NCBI GenBank assembly: GCA_944548615.1 | Contig: OX155963.1 | Span: 30,221,985-30,285,984, forward strand | From: Micropterix aruncella | Lineage: Eukaryota; Arthropoda; Insecta; Lepidoptera; Micropterigidae | Length of the DNA stretch: 64,000 nucleotides | Reading direction: 5' to 3' | Shown here: piece by piece, positions 48,135 through 60,299 of the stretch | Numbering within the stretch: the stretch's first letter is position 1 | Layout of the letters: each line of letters opens with the position of its first letter | Program-made: the position numbers and the translations under genes | The notes under the pieces: generated by a model | Told to the model about the DNA's origin: nothing | The model's input: the letters and a program-made list of their open reading frames with translations, nothing else | Database searches by the model: none

Positions 48135-48987
48135 CTAGCTGACCCGTGCCCACTTCGTTGGGCGGTAAACATTTTTACTTGTAATGAAATTATGAGTGTG
48201 GTCTTTTAGTGCCGTGTGCTATGATTTATTTCCTGACTGCCAAAAGGAGGGTTATATTTTTACTGCATATGTATGTATGTATTTGCATGCCGATTTGGCT
48301 ATATTAACGGGTTTCAAATGAGTGAATGAAATGATTATGATTGAATAAATTATGTATATTTTAATTGTTCAAAACTTCTCTGTATACTATATTAGATGTA
48401 ATGTTATTATTTGGTACCATTCTTTCAGGAGTTCCAACCCGAGATACGGTCGCGGTTCCATACCTATGTCGTATTATCTATTTAACCATTTATGCAGTAA
48501 AAGGAAAATTATATGCAGTAAAAGGGAAAAGTCTTTTGTTTTAAACACTTGAGACAATAAATTTACTTATTTTGATAAGAATTCATAATTGTTGATAATA
48601 TGACCAATAAACATGACCTAACGATTTAAATTATTTTTTTAATATGAAAAACTACTTTTTGTGACCTAAATATAAATGTTAGACATATGCTGTCGTTGAC
48701 TTTTTTGTAGGCATTATTAATCTCTACAATTTTTATCTAGAACTCAATCATATATCTCTCATCGTTAAGACAGCGTTCGAAACCTTTTCATTCGACCGTT
48801 TTTTCTCCGACTTACTTTGCAAATCCGACTACCACGAAAAAGTCTTTAAATTTTTCGAAATAATATATAGCCACTAGCACTCACAAATAATGTGGCTTTC
48901 TATTAGTAAAAGAATTTTCAAAATCGGTTCAGTAGATCCAGAGACGACAACCTCACAAACTTTACCTCTTTATAATATTAGTATAGA
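48135..48987 (-). mobile_element. Helitron-like non-autonomous element, copy 3, with internal insertion
   Basis: Flanked by A (48134) and T (48988), hairpin gcccaacgaagtgggc before CTAG, reverse-strand start TCTATACTAATATTATAAAG. Relative to the other copies about 160 bp (48308-48470) of different sequence replace the corresponding stretch. Confidence 0.9.
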
Positions 48988-48989
48988 TT

Positions 48990-49318
48990 ACCGGACATAG
49001 CCGTGAGCTTGTCAGACTTTTTCGATTATATTGGAATGCTGCCAAGACCTCTCGTTGAACGTGAAGCTTATTTTAAAAGTAAGAACTCTACACGACATAA
49101 TTAATTTGTTTGCTGTGTTTTTTTGTTTATACCCTTTATTGTGTTTCACAATGGGCGGTTTTATTGTCATACGAAAATCTCTTGCAACTAACCCTACTAT
49201 GAAGTGTTTATATGTATGTGTCCGTGTAACATGTGTGTAAGTGTGTGTCTTGTTAAATTGCATTCGATCGACATAATTGAAATGCGATTCCGTTACTTTG
49301 AACCTAACGGAAAGAGAA
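48990..49318. other. Probable body of a SINE (minus strand) and unclassified sequence
   Basis: Lies downstream, on the minus strand, of the tRNA-like head at 49319-49390. Contains tgtatgtgtccgtgtaacatg. No SINE end or target duplication could be fixed. Confidence 0.35.
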
Positions 49319-49390
49319 GACCCAGCCGGGAATCGAACCCGGAACCTTACAATGTAACATCAGGCGACCTAACCACTATACCACCGGATC
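49319..49390 (-). ncRNA. tRNA-like sequence, probable SINE head or tRNA pseudogene
   Basis: On the minus strand it has a 7-bp acceptor stem with two G-T pairs (GATCCGG with CTGGGTC), a box A (TGGTATAGTGG) and a perfect T-arm ccgggttcgattcccgg with box B. A 5-bp anticodon stem cannot be drawn around gttacattgtaa, so a working tRNA is unlikely. No intron or CCA evidence. Confidence 0.65.
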
Positions 49391-49475
49391 TTCTATAATA
49401 CCTGTTATTTACGTTTTACCTTTTGCTTTGCGTTTACCTATTGTTTTAGTTTTAACCTATTGATTATGTGTTTAA

Positions 49476-50829
49476 CCCGCCGTAGGTCGCGCTCAACTTT
49501 TGTAACAGGGTTGGTCACCTGGGGTCAGCCAATATCCCCAAAACTAAACATGTTGTTTTATAAAATCTATGGCGTTCTTTAAAATATTTTATAGAGTATA
49601 AAGAACTAAAAATCACAAATATTAATAAAAGAAATGTTAATTTATAATTTTTATACTCATCAAAACTACACAGGAGCTTTTTGGCGTATTTTTTATTGGA
49701 ATTTAAAATTAAAAATATTAAAAATAAAAAATAAATCAACAAAAACTTTCATCCTAACAAAATAAAATCTTCATAAAGTAGACAACTATATGAGATCATA
49801 ATACTTATACCATACCATAAAAAAAAAAACAAAAAACAATGGTCTTAAAGTTACCATTTTGTATACTGAGATAAATTTTTATGGCGATCTATGATAACAA
49901 TTATTAAAAAAAAATTATAAATCAACCAACACTTTACTTCTAACAAAAATTAAATCTTCATAAAGTAGATAACGGTATGATATCATAAAACTTATAACTA
50001 TTCAAGAAAATCCATTTACTAAAAATTACAATTAGTATATACCTACGCTCAGATACATTCTTTACACATATTTTTGAAGTACCTAGGGTACACATTGTTT
50101 TTAGATTTTTTACATTTGTAACCATTTATTCGAAAATAGCAATTTCCAAGCTTTTTCAGCAGTTTCTGCTCTTCTACATATGAGTTTAGGTCCTGGCAAA
50201 TGGGTCACAATGTTCTGACTCTGAGTACGACATGTTGCAGGTGGCGGCGGTTGCTACTTCCATTTGTAAATTACTTCTGTCCTACCATTTATCAATTTTC
50301 TGTGCACCACGTAACACTGTCAAGTTTGCAAATAAGATAAGGGAACGTCATCGTCGCTACTTGAAGCAATGTTTTGATTCTCCGTGACAGCTTCTGGTTC
50401 TGAATCGCATTCTTCTTCTGTATCAGATCCATGCTCACTTATTTGAGGCTCAATTTCATCACCACCATCCTCATCACTTCCTCACCAACCACATCTTAAT
50501 CTGACTCTTTTTCCAACCATCTTCTAATACAATCCTATTGTGCCAAATTCATTTTTCACTTCTAATAATAAGTACACTTTTATAACATCGTTGATCGCGT
50601 GGGGTCAGCTGACGCCCGCGCGCGAAAAATACGTCCGTAGTGTTCAAGCGCAAGGTGCAAACACTGATCATATAAATAGGCGCAAACTGAAAGATGGCGC
50701 GTTTGTGTCACGTATTCAGACGTTGTAGGAAGGCAGCTAGAGTTTGAATGCAATAAAAAAATGTATTTAAAATATTAAGAAAATAAACTTTTGACGGGCG
50801 TTTACTCACCCCACGCGACCAACGGCGGG
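49476..50829 (-). mobile_element. piggyBac-like element with decayed transposase (1354 bp)
   Basis: TTAA at 49472-49475 and 50830-50833. Left CCCGCCGTAGGTCGCG, right end reverse-complemented CCCGCCGTTGGTCGCG. Transposase remnant on the minus strand, see next entry. The catalytic domain is deleted. Confidence 0.92.
50110..50520 (-). pseudogene. piggyBac-like transposase, N-terminal remnant
   Basis: One reading frame from an ATG at 50520. After a stop 13 codons in it continues GSDEDGGDEIEPQISEHGSD, TEEECDSEPEAVTENQN, SSSDDDVPLSYLQT. After two more stops it continues PPPPATCRTQSQNIVTHLPG, PKLICRRAETAEKAWKLLFS and NKWLQM. The acidic N-terminus and the NIVTHLPGPK...EAW-x-LF region are typical of piggyBac transposases just before the DDE domain. 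The DDE catalytic domain and zinc-finger C-terminus are missing, so it is inactive. Confidence 0.85.
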
Positions 50830-50833
50830 TTAA

Positions 50834-51214
50834 CGAATTGTGTAACCAAATGTGTTTTTTTTTAGAGAAAGTATTATAAATGTGATAAAATCATCATGTC
50901 TACACATCTCTGATCTCAAAGAAACTGATTCTAATGACACTTTAAGGTCCTAATGAAAATACAACATTTTTTGTAAATTTTTGGGTATATACACTATCGC
51001 TCAAAAGAATGTGGGCACCCTCTTTTAATAGTACTGATTATACCGTTTTTCTTGTACATGTTTATAAAAATAAAATAAATCATTATGACAAAGTATTAAT
51101 AGTCAACTTAAGAGTTTTTACAAAAGTCACATAATAAATAATATATACCACAATAATAAAAATCACAATTAAAATCACTGAATACAATAAAAAGTATCAA
51201 AACAAATAGTAGGG
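50834..51214. other. AT-rich spacer
   Basis: Nothing recognised. Confidence 0.4.
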
Positions 51215-51430
51215 CTGTGTCGACTAAAGCGGGCGAACCCGTCACCCAGGCTTGTATAACGATATGTGATCTTTCAGCCGCGGGATGAACATAGAAGACT
51301 TAGAGACAAGACAATCTACTGTCTAGCTCCGCCAACAAGCCCATTAGAGGCCAACGCCTTACGGCGAGGCACCAGGAAAGGTACCTAGCAGGATGCCCCT
51401 CGCCCCCTAACTACCAGTTTTGGTAGGATA
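51215..51430 (-). mobile_element. GC-rich retroposon, antisense fragment with the 3' end
   Basis: Starts gtgtcgactaaagcgggcg, keeps the hairpin aacgatatgtgat (shortened), tagaagacttagagaca and caacgccttacggcgaggc. Ends in ttttggtagg. Confidence 0.8.
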
Positions 51431-51639
51431 GAATCAACAGATCAAAATAAATTAATAGTAAAAAAAAAATAAACACACGCTTTTATAAATGCACGTAAAA
51501 ACCAAAAAAAAAATCTTTATACACTCTCCATGTACAGGTCTATATACATTTTATACAGACACCTATGTCAATATTTACACTATTTACACTCAATATTTAC
51601 AAGTCAATATATAATAGGTTTGTTATAACCTTGATACCT

Positions 51640-51800
51640 GATCGTGTTCAAAGTCCATTACGTGACCTTTCTCACAAGTGCAAACACGACTATGATACGA
51701 TATTCCATCATGGAATGCTAATTCCTGTCTTCCAGCTTCATCATCAGACCTTGAAACTTAATCGTGGTCAACGTTCATTACAAGACCTTTCTAACAAGTT
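51640..51800 (+). repeat. Fragment of the duplicated-unit dispersed repeat
   Basis: acgactatgatacgatattc, catcatggaatgctaattcc, cgtggtcaacgttcattac match the inverted form at 52480-52810. It breaks off at aacaagtt where LINE sequence begins. Confidence 0.8.
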
Positions 51801-52091
51801 ATTCTGGGGATGGTTGGGTACAACTCACTAAGCGTAAGAAGAGATTGGCTGTCAATCTGCCACATATATAAACTGCTTAGGGGGTTCGTTGATAATCCGA
51901 CCATCCTTAGAAGTTTCGGTCTATTCGTACCCGCCAATTACTACCGTGCTAGGACTCATGTATTGTTCGCGTTACCGCGAGCTAGAACTAACATCGTTCA
52001 ACACTGTTTCACAGTGCGGACGCTTCGTACCCTAAATGCACTATGTTCGACTGAGCCAGAATTGGATATTTGGACGGTGAACTTAGCATAA
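51801..52091 (+). pseudogene. LINE ORF2 C-terminal fragment
   Basis: Reads YNSLSVRRDWLSICHIYKLL, RGFVDNPTILRSFGLFVPAN, ARTNIVQHCFTVRTLRTLNA. The SL-x-x-RRD...KLL-x-G-x-x-D-x-P...F-x-VP...ARTN pattern is a widespread insect LINE ORF2 tail. No catalytic boxes are present. Confidence 0.8.
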
Positions 52092-52309
52092 CTGCAAAGT
52101 ATGGTAATGGCATTTCTTAGCAATCAAGTAATTAGATAAATATGTAGTATATCAATTGTTAAAAAGGAGTAACTAGTATAATAAGAAAGGTTAGATAAAC
52201 ATTAGGTATACATATGTAAGTATAATCGTTTAATATTACGCTCTAACGGATGTCTCCGTCTCGTTTGCTATAGTCTAGAATAATGATTTATATATTAGAA
52301 TAATAATGA

Positions 52310-52430
52310 TAGTAATAGTAATGGAGTAGAGTATTAATAATATTATTAACAGTAGAATTATAATAATAGTCTATAGTAGAATAATAGTTATAATTTAGAA
52401 TAATAGCCTAGAAAAATAATTAACGATTTG
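52310..52430 (+). repeat. TAATAG-rich simple sequence
   Basis: Imperfect runs of agaataat, taatagt and tagaataatag. No gene. Confidence 0.85.
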
Positions 52431-52479
52431 GAATCATCTGTAAGGTTAATTACGTTTTGGGAAATAAATAAATAAACAC

Positions 52480-52810
52480 GGCTATGATACGATATTCCAT
52501 CATGGAATGCCAGTGCCTATCTTCCAGCTTCATCATCAGATCTTGAAACCTAATCGTGGTCAAAGTTCATTCCAAGACTTTTCTAACAAGTCCAAACACA
52601 GCTATGATACGATGTTCCATCATGAAATTCCAGTTCATATCTTCCGACTCCAACATCAGATCAGTTCGACAGTACCATATTATTGTATTGTCATCAGAAC
52701 TACATACAGCTGCCAATTTTCATGACGCTGCGATCCTTGGAAGATGGTTAAATAAGTTACCTTAGATTCCATTACATAGTTACATACAGGTCGACCTAAT
52801 AAGAGCGTGT
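52480..52810 (+). repeat. Dispersed repeat with duplicated unit, third copy (opposite strand)
   Basis: Reverse complement of 46885-47265 over nearly its full length, ending acctaataagagcgtgttaa. Confidence 0.9.
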
Positions 52811-52814
52811 TAAA

Positions 52815-54298
52815 AAATCAACGTATGTAGGTCAGGTATCAGTGGCGTACCTATACCATCTGAGGCCCGTGGCAAATTCATTGGATGGGGCCTTTCAAGT
52901 AAAAATTCTCCCAGTAAAGGAAGCTCTCTCAGGAAAAAAATGGTGTTTTAAACTTGAAAAAACAATTTTTGAAACATAATTTATGTTTAATTATATAAAA
53001 AAAAAATATCCAAATAATTAAAAAAACCCTTCGTCAGTTTTTTCAAAAATCCCATTTTACAACACTGTTAAAACCGGGGACCCCCGTCTGTTCGGGGTTT
53101 CATGGCATTTTGCCAGCCCTGCCACTCTATAGTTACGTTACTGTCAGGTATGCTATTCAATTCATATTATTATTATTTTTTTTATTTAAAAAAAAGATGT
53201 AGCCCAAAGTTACTGGTTAACGTTAATAGTTTAAGGAATTAAAAACATTTCACTTATAGGAAGCATGTGTTGATTACAGGTTTTGTTTAAGAAACCTTTA
53301 TAGAATATTGAAACTGTCATTTGTCTATGGCACATTACAGGGATTGCACGCGGTCTAGCAATTAGTTTGGGTTTATTGTTAGTGTTTGTTTTACTTAGAA
53401 TAAGTATTTATCCTAAACGCCCTTGTTTTACTTAAGTATTTTATACTTATTATGTGTCATATTTTTATTATGTATCTCTTAGAATCTCTTGGTTTACTTA
53501 TTCTACGGTCCTTGTTTTACTTATTCTGAGAGAGAGAGAGAGTGACGGAAACAGATGTCATATGCGAAAATGGCACCTGAAAGGGATACTCTGAGTCTAA
53601 TTGACCTTAATCGTCCGTCGCGCCGGACAAAAGAAGTCTCCGGGCGGCTCCCTCCAAATTGGTCAAATTGGACCTGAACTTGGAGAATGAGAAGGCTTTT
53701 ATACAAAAGGGAAGTGGAGTCGAAAGCGCAATTCGGCCTGTTGCAATTATTATTGTCGATGCACGATATTGCCTAGCGATCGCCAAAATTAGGTACACGA
53801 TTAGTCACAAGGAAGAAAGTATGTGACGTTAATGAAAATTGGGCCAAATCACAACTAGAGCCTTCAAACTAATTATTCGCAAGAAAATTATTGACAGGAA
53901 ATGACGAAAGAAACGTACAAATTAATCATCAAAAGAGATCGCAATCAAAACAAAGTATAACTAGAGATCCTACACGTTGTAGGGATAACAAAGCCCCTAA
54001 TAGTCACAAATGAAAATAAAAAAACACAAAAGGAAAGAAAAATAAAACAAAGGAGGAGATGAAATTGACGAAAGGAGCACTTCTGACGAAAAGGAGAGAC
54101 CTTGCCTAAAAGATGGTGCTTGATGCAGTGCTTGAACCGCATGTATCCACACATAAACCAATATCGGCGAAAATCTAGTCATATGTATCGCACATTTTGA
54201 AAAACCTAGTTCCGGCTTTGACAGGTGGAAGAAGGCTTATAGATAGTAATTTCCTTAAGGAGCATATACGTTAAGCTGTTGTACAAAGTTTGAACATT
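52815..54298. other. AT-rich sequence, nothing firmly recognised
   Basis: A short (GA)n run at 53527-53542. The 53560-53720 stretch is mixed composition. No supported gene. Confidence 0.35.
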
Positions 54299-54514
54299 AT
54301 AAATAGGATAGAAAACGAATTTACCGCGTGAAATTTGTAGGACCCGACGTTTCGGTGACGTTGCAGCCGCCGTTGTCTAGGGTAGCCGCAGCAGTCTACC
54401 CTAGACAACGGCGGCTGCAAAGTCACCGAAACGTCGGGTCCTACAAATTTCACGCGGTAAATTCGTTTTCTATCCTATTTATAATGTCAAACAACCGCGA
54501 TAGTCTTCGATTTT
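54299..54514 (-). mobile_element. Foldback element with 12-bp target duplication, most palindromic copy
   Basis: Flanked by aaagtttgaaca at 54287-54298 and 54515-54526. Two arms of about 95 bp face each other across ccgcagcagt (left ttataaataggatag...gtctagggtag, right ctaccctagacaacgg...atcctatttataa), with very few mismatches. A 31-nt unpaired tail (tgtcaaacaaccgcgatagt then cttcgatttt) is present only at the right end, giving its orientation as minus. Confidence 0.93.
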
Positions 54515-54529
54515 AAAGTTTGAACACTT

Positions 54530-55885
54530 TAAGATGTCGACTAAAACGTGCAAACCCGTCACCCCAGAAAGTTTTAACGATTATGATCGTTCTGTCTCAA
54601 ACTAGGGTTGTCGACTGCAGCGGGCGAGCCCGTCACCTCAGAAAGTTTTAACGATTAGTCGTTCTATCTCCCTGGAGTGAGCGCAGAAGACTTGAGGACA
54701 AAACAGTCCACCGTCAAGCTACGCAACAAGCCCGTAAGAGGCCAACGCCTTAACCGCGAGATAGCCAGGAGTGTTACCCGGCGGGCTTACACTCACGCCC
54801 TTACTTCCAATTTTGACCAGATTTACTCCAGTCTCTCGATTTGTTACGAGTTCGAGGTCGCTTGCGCGGTCCTCTCCCTTACGAAGCGGGGAAACGGTGT
54901 ATACCGAATCTATCGCGGACCACAGCGTCCTTTGCCCGGCTGTTCACCCAGGATCGGATAGCCGATGGTCGTTTCAAGAGCAGTCGCCGTAAGGTCCGCA
55001 ACCACCCCCGCTCTATAGGAAACAGTACTGCTTCCAGACTCCCCCGACTGTTAGTCAGAGTGCACAGTCGATTGGCTTACGCCGCACGGTGCGCAGACCG
55101 TCCAGGAGCGCCAGAAGGTTGATTCCCAGGGGAAACTGACCATAAGGCCAGAGTCCTACCCAGGCTCGCACTTCATGCGTGGAGGCCGTCGGATAGGTGT
55201 TGACCCGTGAGTGTGACTAACCCTGAACAGAATGGGTCTTCGTGGCCAACTCAGCAAGGGCCCATTAACTCCCGATCTGCCTCCAGTGAGGTGAGCGTAG
55301 AAGACTTTAGAAAGATGCAAACCTACCGCCTAGCAAAGCCACGAACCCGCCAGAGTCCAACGCTTTACGGCGAGGCACAAGGAAGGTAACGCAGCGGGCT
55401 AACTCGCCCCCTGTTTTGACAGGATATTTCCGTCTGGAATTAACCTTCAGTATACCTTCGTCCTCCCGACTGTTATATTACAGCGGTAATTCAAAATGAA
55501 TTTATCGCGGCCCTGGCCGCCTTTGCCCGTCATACCACTCGGAATCGGGTGGCCGATAGGTCGTTTCATGAGTCATATGACAACATGTGAACATACACCC
55601 CTGCTGCTTAGGAGACCGTATATTTCCATAGCCTCCAAAGTCCGTCAGTAATTAGTCAGAGTCCACGACCGATTGGCTGGCGCCGCACGGTGCATCAACC
55701 GTCCAGTAGCGCAGGAGGGCCTTCCCCCAGGGGAAACTGATCCACGAGCCGTGAGATCTGAGACGCGTGAGTCCTTCCCGTAGTAGTCCTCGCTTGAGGA
55801 AGCTGAATCGTGAGTTAGGCCGACCCGAAAACACATTGGATCTTACGGCCCAAGTTGCACGAAACCATTCGCTACCACAAGGCTT
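54530..55885 (-). mobile_element. GC-rich retroposon, antisense array of two subfamilies
   Basis: The first copy (about 54600-55265) is the cleanest in the window, from gttgtcgactgcagcgggcg to aagggcccattaactc. Before it lies a 65-bp partial duplicate of the end. The second (about 55280-55885) is a diverged copy that lacks the first 80 bp of the family and ends cattcgctacc. Confidence 0.9.
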
Positions 55886-55889
55886 GAGC

Positions 55890-57345
55890 AATCAGAATCA
55901 TTCAAACTGACTTTGTGAAGTGTCACTATCTGGAAGAGCGCGTCTGCCATTCAGACTTAGCTCACTGTGGTGGGCCAAAATATCCGAGCAAGACTTACGC
56001 GGCTCGCGAATCCTATACTGCATAGTTCTGTAACTGTTCTATGGTTCAGATCTATATAACAATGGTTCTGTAAAGGTTCAGATCTATTTGAAGGGTAAAC
56101 CCTCAAGAGCAATCTCTCTGATCCTGAAAAGCTACTTTCAGTTTCAGATCACCTAGTCGCCGCAATGCTAATAGGACACGAGGGACAATCCTAACTCACC
56201 ATTTTTGAAAACTAGCTAAAAGATAAACACTATTATTCTGTAAGCTTGAAAATTCAGAATAACCTCTTTATAGGTATTTTTTATATTTGATTCTAAGGTG
56301 AAAAATCCTATCTGATGCCGAAAATCATCAGGTCTCTCATTATTTATTCCTAATTCTTCCACAAATTCGCAATTTGTTATGACGATTTGTTATATAATAA
56401 TGATTCCGTATTAGTAGGGTTCCACATCAGTTGCTTTCAGTTTTTGTTAAAACACAGCTATACATCTACAACTTCTTTACAATCCTCTTGTTCAAAACCC
56501 TACTGAAAAGTCTAACTTTTCTTTTCTTCTATCTGCCTCCTTTCGACGATGTATCTGCTCTAGTATTACTGAAAATGTTCCACCTTCATTTTCCTTTACT
56601 TCAGTCTTCCTTATCAAGGAAACATGAAAAGACAGATAAATCACAGTTCTAAGGAACTTTCTTTGTAAGATCTCTAGTTCGTTACTGGATTTAGAGAAAA
56701 GAGGATTTCATTATTGATCGCTGGTTTAGTTCGCTCACCGTCGCAGAATAACTGTCCGTCATCATAAGCATCACATCTTCTGCATTTAAATTTGTGGAGC
56801 AAGATTACATTGAGGAGCAAGAATCGACCTCCATAACCCTGAGCTCTGCTCGCCGCTGAATAGCGGCAATTTGAAGTGTTCTTTTTAATATTGTTTTGTT
56901 TTTAAATATTTTTACTCATGTTTTCTATTTTTACTCATTGTTTTTGTGAATATTCTTTTAAATTGTGTTTTCTACTTATGATTTTTACTTATTTTAACCT
57001 ATTAATGTAATGTTTGAAGGATAGGGTTTAGCCATATCCTTCACCCTAATTTGTATTTATCCGCACAGACCTCCTCTGTGCCGATTGTGCGTAGATTAGG
57101 CAAAATAAAGAATTTAGAAACATCACTTCTTTTTAGTTTATAGTTTTAACGTATTCTATATATATAGCCCTTCTTATATGTCACAAAGTGTACGAAGTTG
57201 TGAAACGACATTTAAAGTTGTAAATGTACTCATTTAAAGCATTTTTTATCCAAATTTTAAGTAATATTGTTAGGTATTATTATTTTACTCTGTTTTTTAG
57301 CAATTTAAATTATTTAGATTATTCCTATTTGTACACCATTTTTAT
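55890..57345. other. Unclassified non-coding sequence
   Basis: Duplicated aggttcagatctat (56045-56090). Ends with a polyadenylation-like segment (gcaaaataaagaattt at about 57100), so a decayed LINE 3' end is possible but was not shown. Confidence 0.3.
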
Positions 57346-57911
57346 TTATTACTAGCTGACCCGGCGAACTTCGTGCTGCCTAACAGTCAATGAATGTCGT
57401 GTTACAGATTAGCTGAATTTAATTTATGATTTTATGAAAGTAATACAATGAATACACAATAAATTTTAAGTTCACTACTTCATTAAGATAATAACATAAA
57501 AAGAAACATAAAAGTACAAAAATGAAGTATATCAATTGCGTGTCAGCAAGACATAATTGAATTAAACTATATACATATTGTGCAGCATGGGAGGCACTCG
57601 GTTTAATTCTCTTCATGGAAGCACCTTGTGATATACGACATTTTTTGTTTTTTTATCGGGCGCAAGAACAAATAAAGCGGATGATTATCCGACACATGAC
57701 AACGTACAACTGACCATGAGAAAAACACGGATTTACATTTTGTATGGGAAAATGTTTTTCTTTTATTTCAATTTTTCGTCAATTTTCTAATTTTTGTTTT
57801 TAATAGTTATTCTGCTATTCGAGACGGAGACAAATACAACAAATCAAAAACCATGAAAATCAGTCCAGCCGTTCTCGAGTTATAAGTGTTTGAACAAACC
57901 CGACTTTGTTT

Positions 57912-58073
<162 letters not shown>

Positions 58074-58484
58074 ATCAGCTGAATATTGATCGCAGCTTCT
58101 TTATATCGCACCTTTAGAAAATAAAAAACGAAATTCGAAATTTTAAATTCTTCCATCTGTCAAGTAGCTCGTCTTGTCTTGTTATTTCCCCTGAAATAAT
58201 AGGAAATTGAGTGAGTTTACGTATAAAGAAGGATTGTAGCTTAATTTTTGAGATAATTGGATGAAGGGTGAGCGTTTACTAGTTGAAAAATGGGCCCAAC
58301 TTAAACCTACTCCTCTTTCCGCAAGTGAGAGGCATTCATCATTCTCGTTAACACCTAAAGCATTCCCGAATCCGATCAAGGGAATCCTTCGTCACGATGT
58401 AAGTGGCTTTTATAATTATTTACTTTATAATCATCTTATTGATCAATTCTAAAAAGAATATATACACAAAACTATCAAATATTT

Positions 58485-58656
<172 letters not shown>

Positions 58657-59134
58657 TTTTTTTAATTTTAATTTTTCTTCAATTTTCCAATGTTATTCTG
58701 TTTCTATTCTGCTATTCGGGACGGGGACAAATACAACAAATCAAAAACCATGAAAATCGGTCTAGCCGTTCTCGAGTTATAAGTGTTCGAACAAACCCGA
58801 CTTTGTTTTATATATTTATATAGATATATAAAACAAATATGTATGGGATTTTTTTTTAAATAAATGTAGGTATGGGAAAATGTTTTTTCCAGTATTTTAT
58901 TTTTTCGGAAAATTTAATTTTATTTTTTTGGAAACAATATGTATGGGAAAATGTTTTTTTATTTTATTTTTTCGTTTATTTTCTAATGTTTTTAATAGTT
59001 ATTCTGCTATTCGGGACGGAGACAAATAAAACAAATCAAAAACCATTAAAATCGGTCCAGCCGTTCTCGAGTTATAAGTGTTCGAACAAACCCGACTTTG
59101 TTTTATCTATATACATAGATTTATAAAACAAAAT

Positions 59135-60285
59135 CTTTTAAATTTCACATTGATTGACCAGCTAATAAGGATTAATAATTATTACTAGTGTAGACATTCT
59201 TTCAAAATTATGTTCTTTTCTCTACTTAGTTCTTATATAGGTTATATACATATTTATAAAAAAATTATAGGTGGTTATAGCATAGATAGGTAATATTAAA
59301 ATGGGATCACAAGTTTTTGGCATATCAAGTTGTCAGTTTATTTCCACTGTATTTTTGTTTATGACATTTTATTTGTATTTCTTGTCCATTTTACTGTAGA
59401 TTATCGTGAATTACAAATTAAATTTAATAAATTATCCGTTTTGATTTCAAATTTTGGATCTCTAAATTAAATAATAAATAGCAATTTAAAGTATGAACTA
59501 TGTAAGCCATTGTGAGTATTATAGTAGATGTGTTTCTTACGCGTCATATTTTATTTCAATAAAATAAACTTCTTGATATGAAAGTAAAAATAAACACCTA
59601 TCCTCCAGTAACATATAGAAAGAGCAGTTTTTTGCCAAGTAAGTTGCATCCAAACAGTCCTAACGACTATACCCTCCGAAGCAGGTACACAACTACAAAC
59701 AGGGCGAATAAAATTAATAGGTCCCGATGCCGAAACGGTGGAAAAAACGCATTTCGCGCTAATTTTCTGCACGCAACGGTCCCGAGTCGCCATTGTACAC
59801 AAACTTTTTGTGCTGCTTCATTTATTATTTTCTCCGGGAGAGTAACAAAAGAAATTTTGGGAGCGTTTAGGATGGGCCCAATCATCTGTATCGAATTATT
59901 ATTGTTAAACATGAATTGTTTCATTGAATATAGTGAGCCAAATTTCGAAGAGTGGGTAGATTAGCTTATTTTGCCTCATGATAGTTACCAGAATTATGAT
60001 ATATTTTCTTTGTTACTACAAAACTGTAACATTACAATGCAAAGAAAGGACATAGTTAGTATACTTGTATCTCCTAAACAGACAGAGATTGTTCTAAGGG
60101 AACTTGTCCTGTCACCAGAAATAAACTTATTAATTGAAATTTACACAATTGAAATTTAAAAATAACATTTTCTTAAAATCAACCAACACCGTCAAGCATA
60201 AAATTATATAATTTAACCATAAGTAATAAGCACATAAGTATAACAAATAAATATTTATAAAATTAACAAATTTAAATAGATTGTA
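59135..60285. other. Unclassified non-coding sequence
   Basis: 59690-59840 has mixed composition (cgcacgcaacggtcccgag) with no repeat partner here. No gene recognised. Confidence 0.3.
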
Positions 60286-60299
60286 CAACAAATTCCAGA

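Noticed and set aside
54271..54516. Near-identical frames on both strands (MKFVGPDVSVTLQPPLSRV)
   Set aside because: They arise because the foldback arms are palindromic; the same peptide appears at other copies of the element but is interrupted at the loop.
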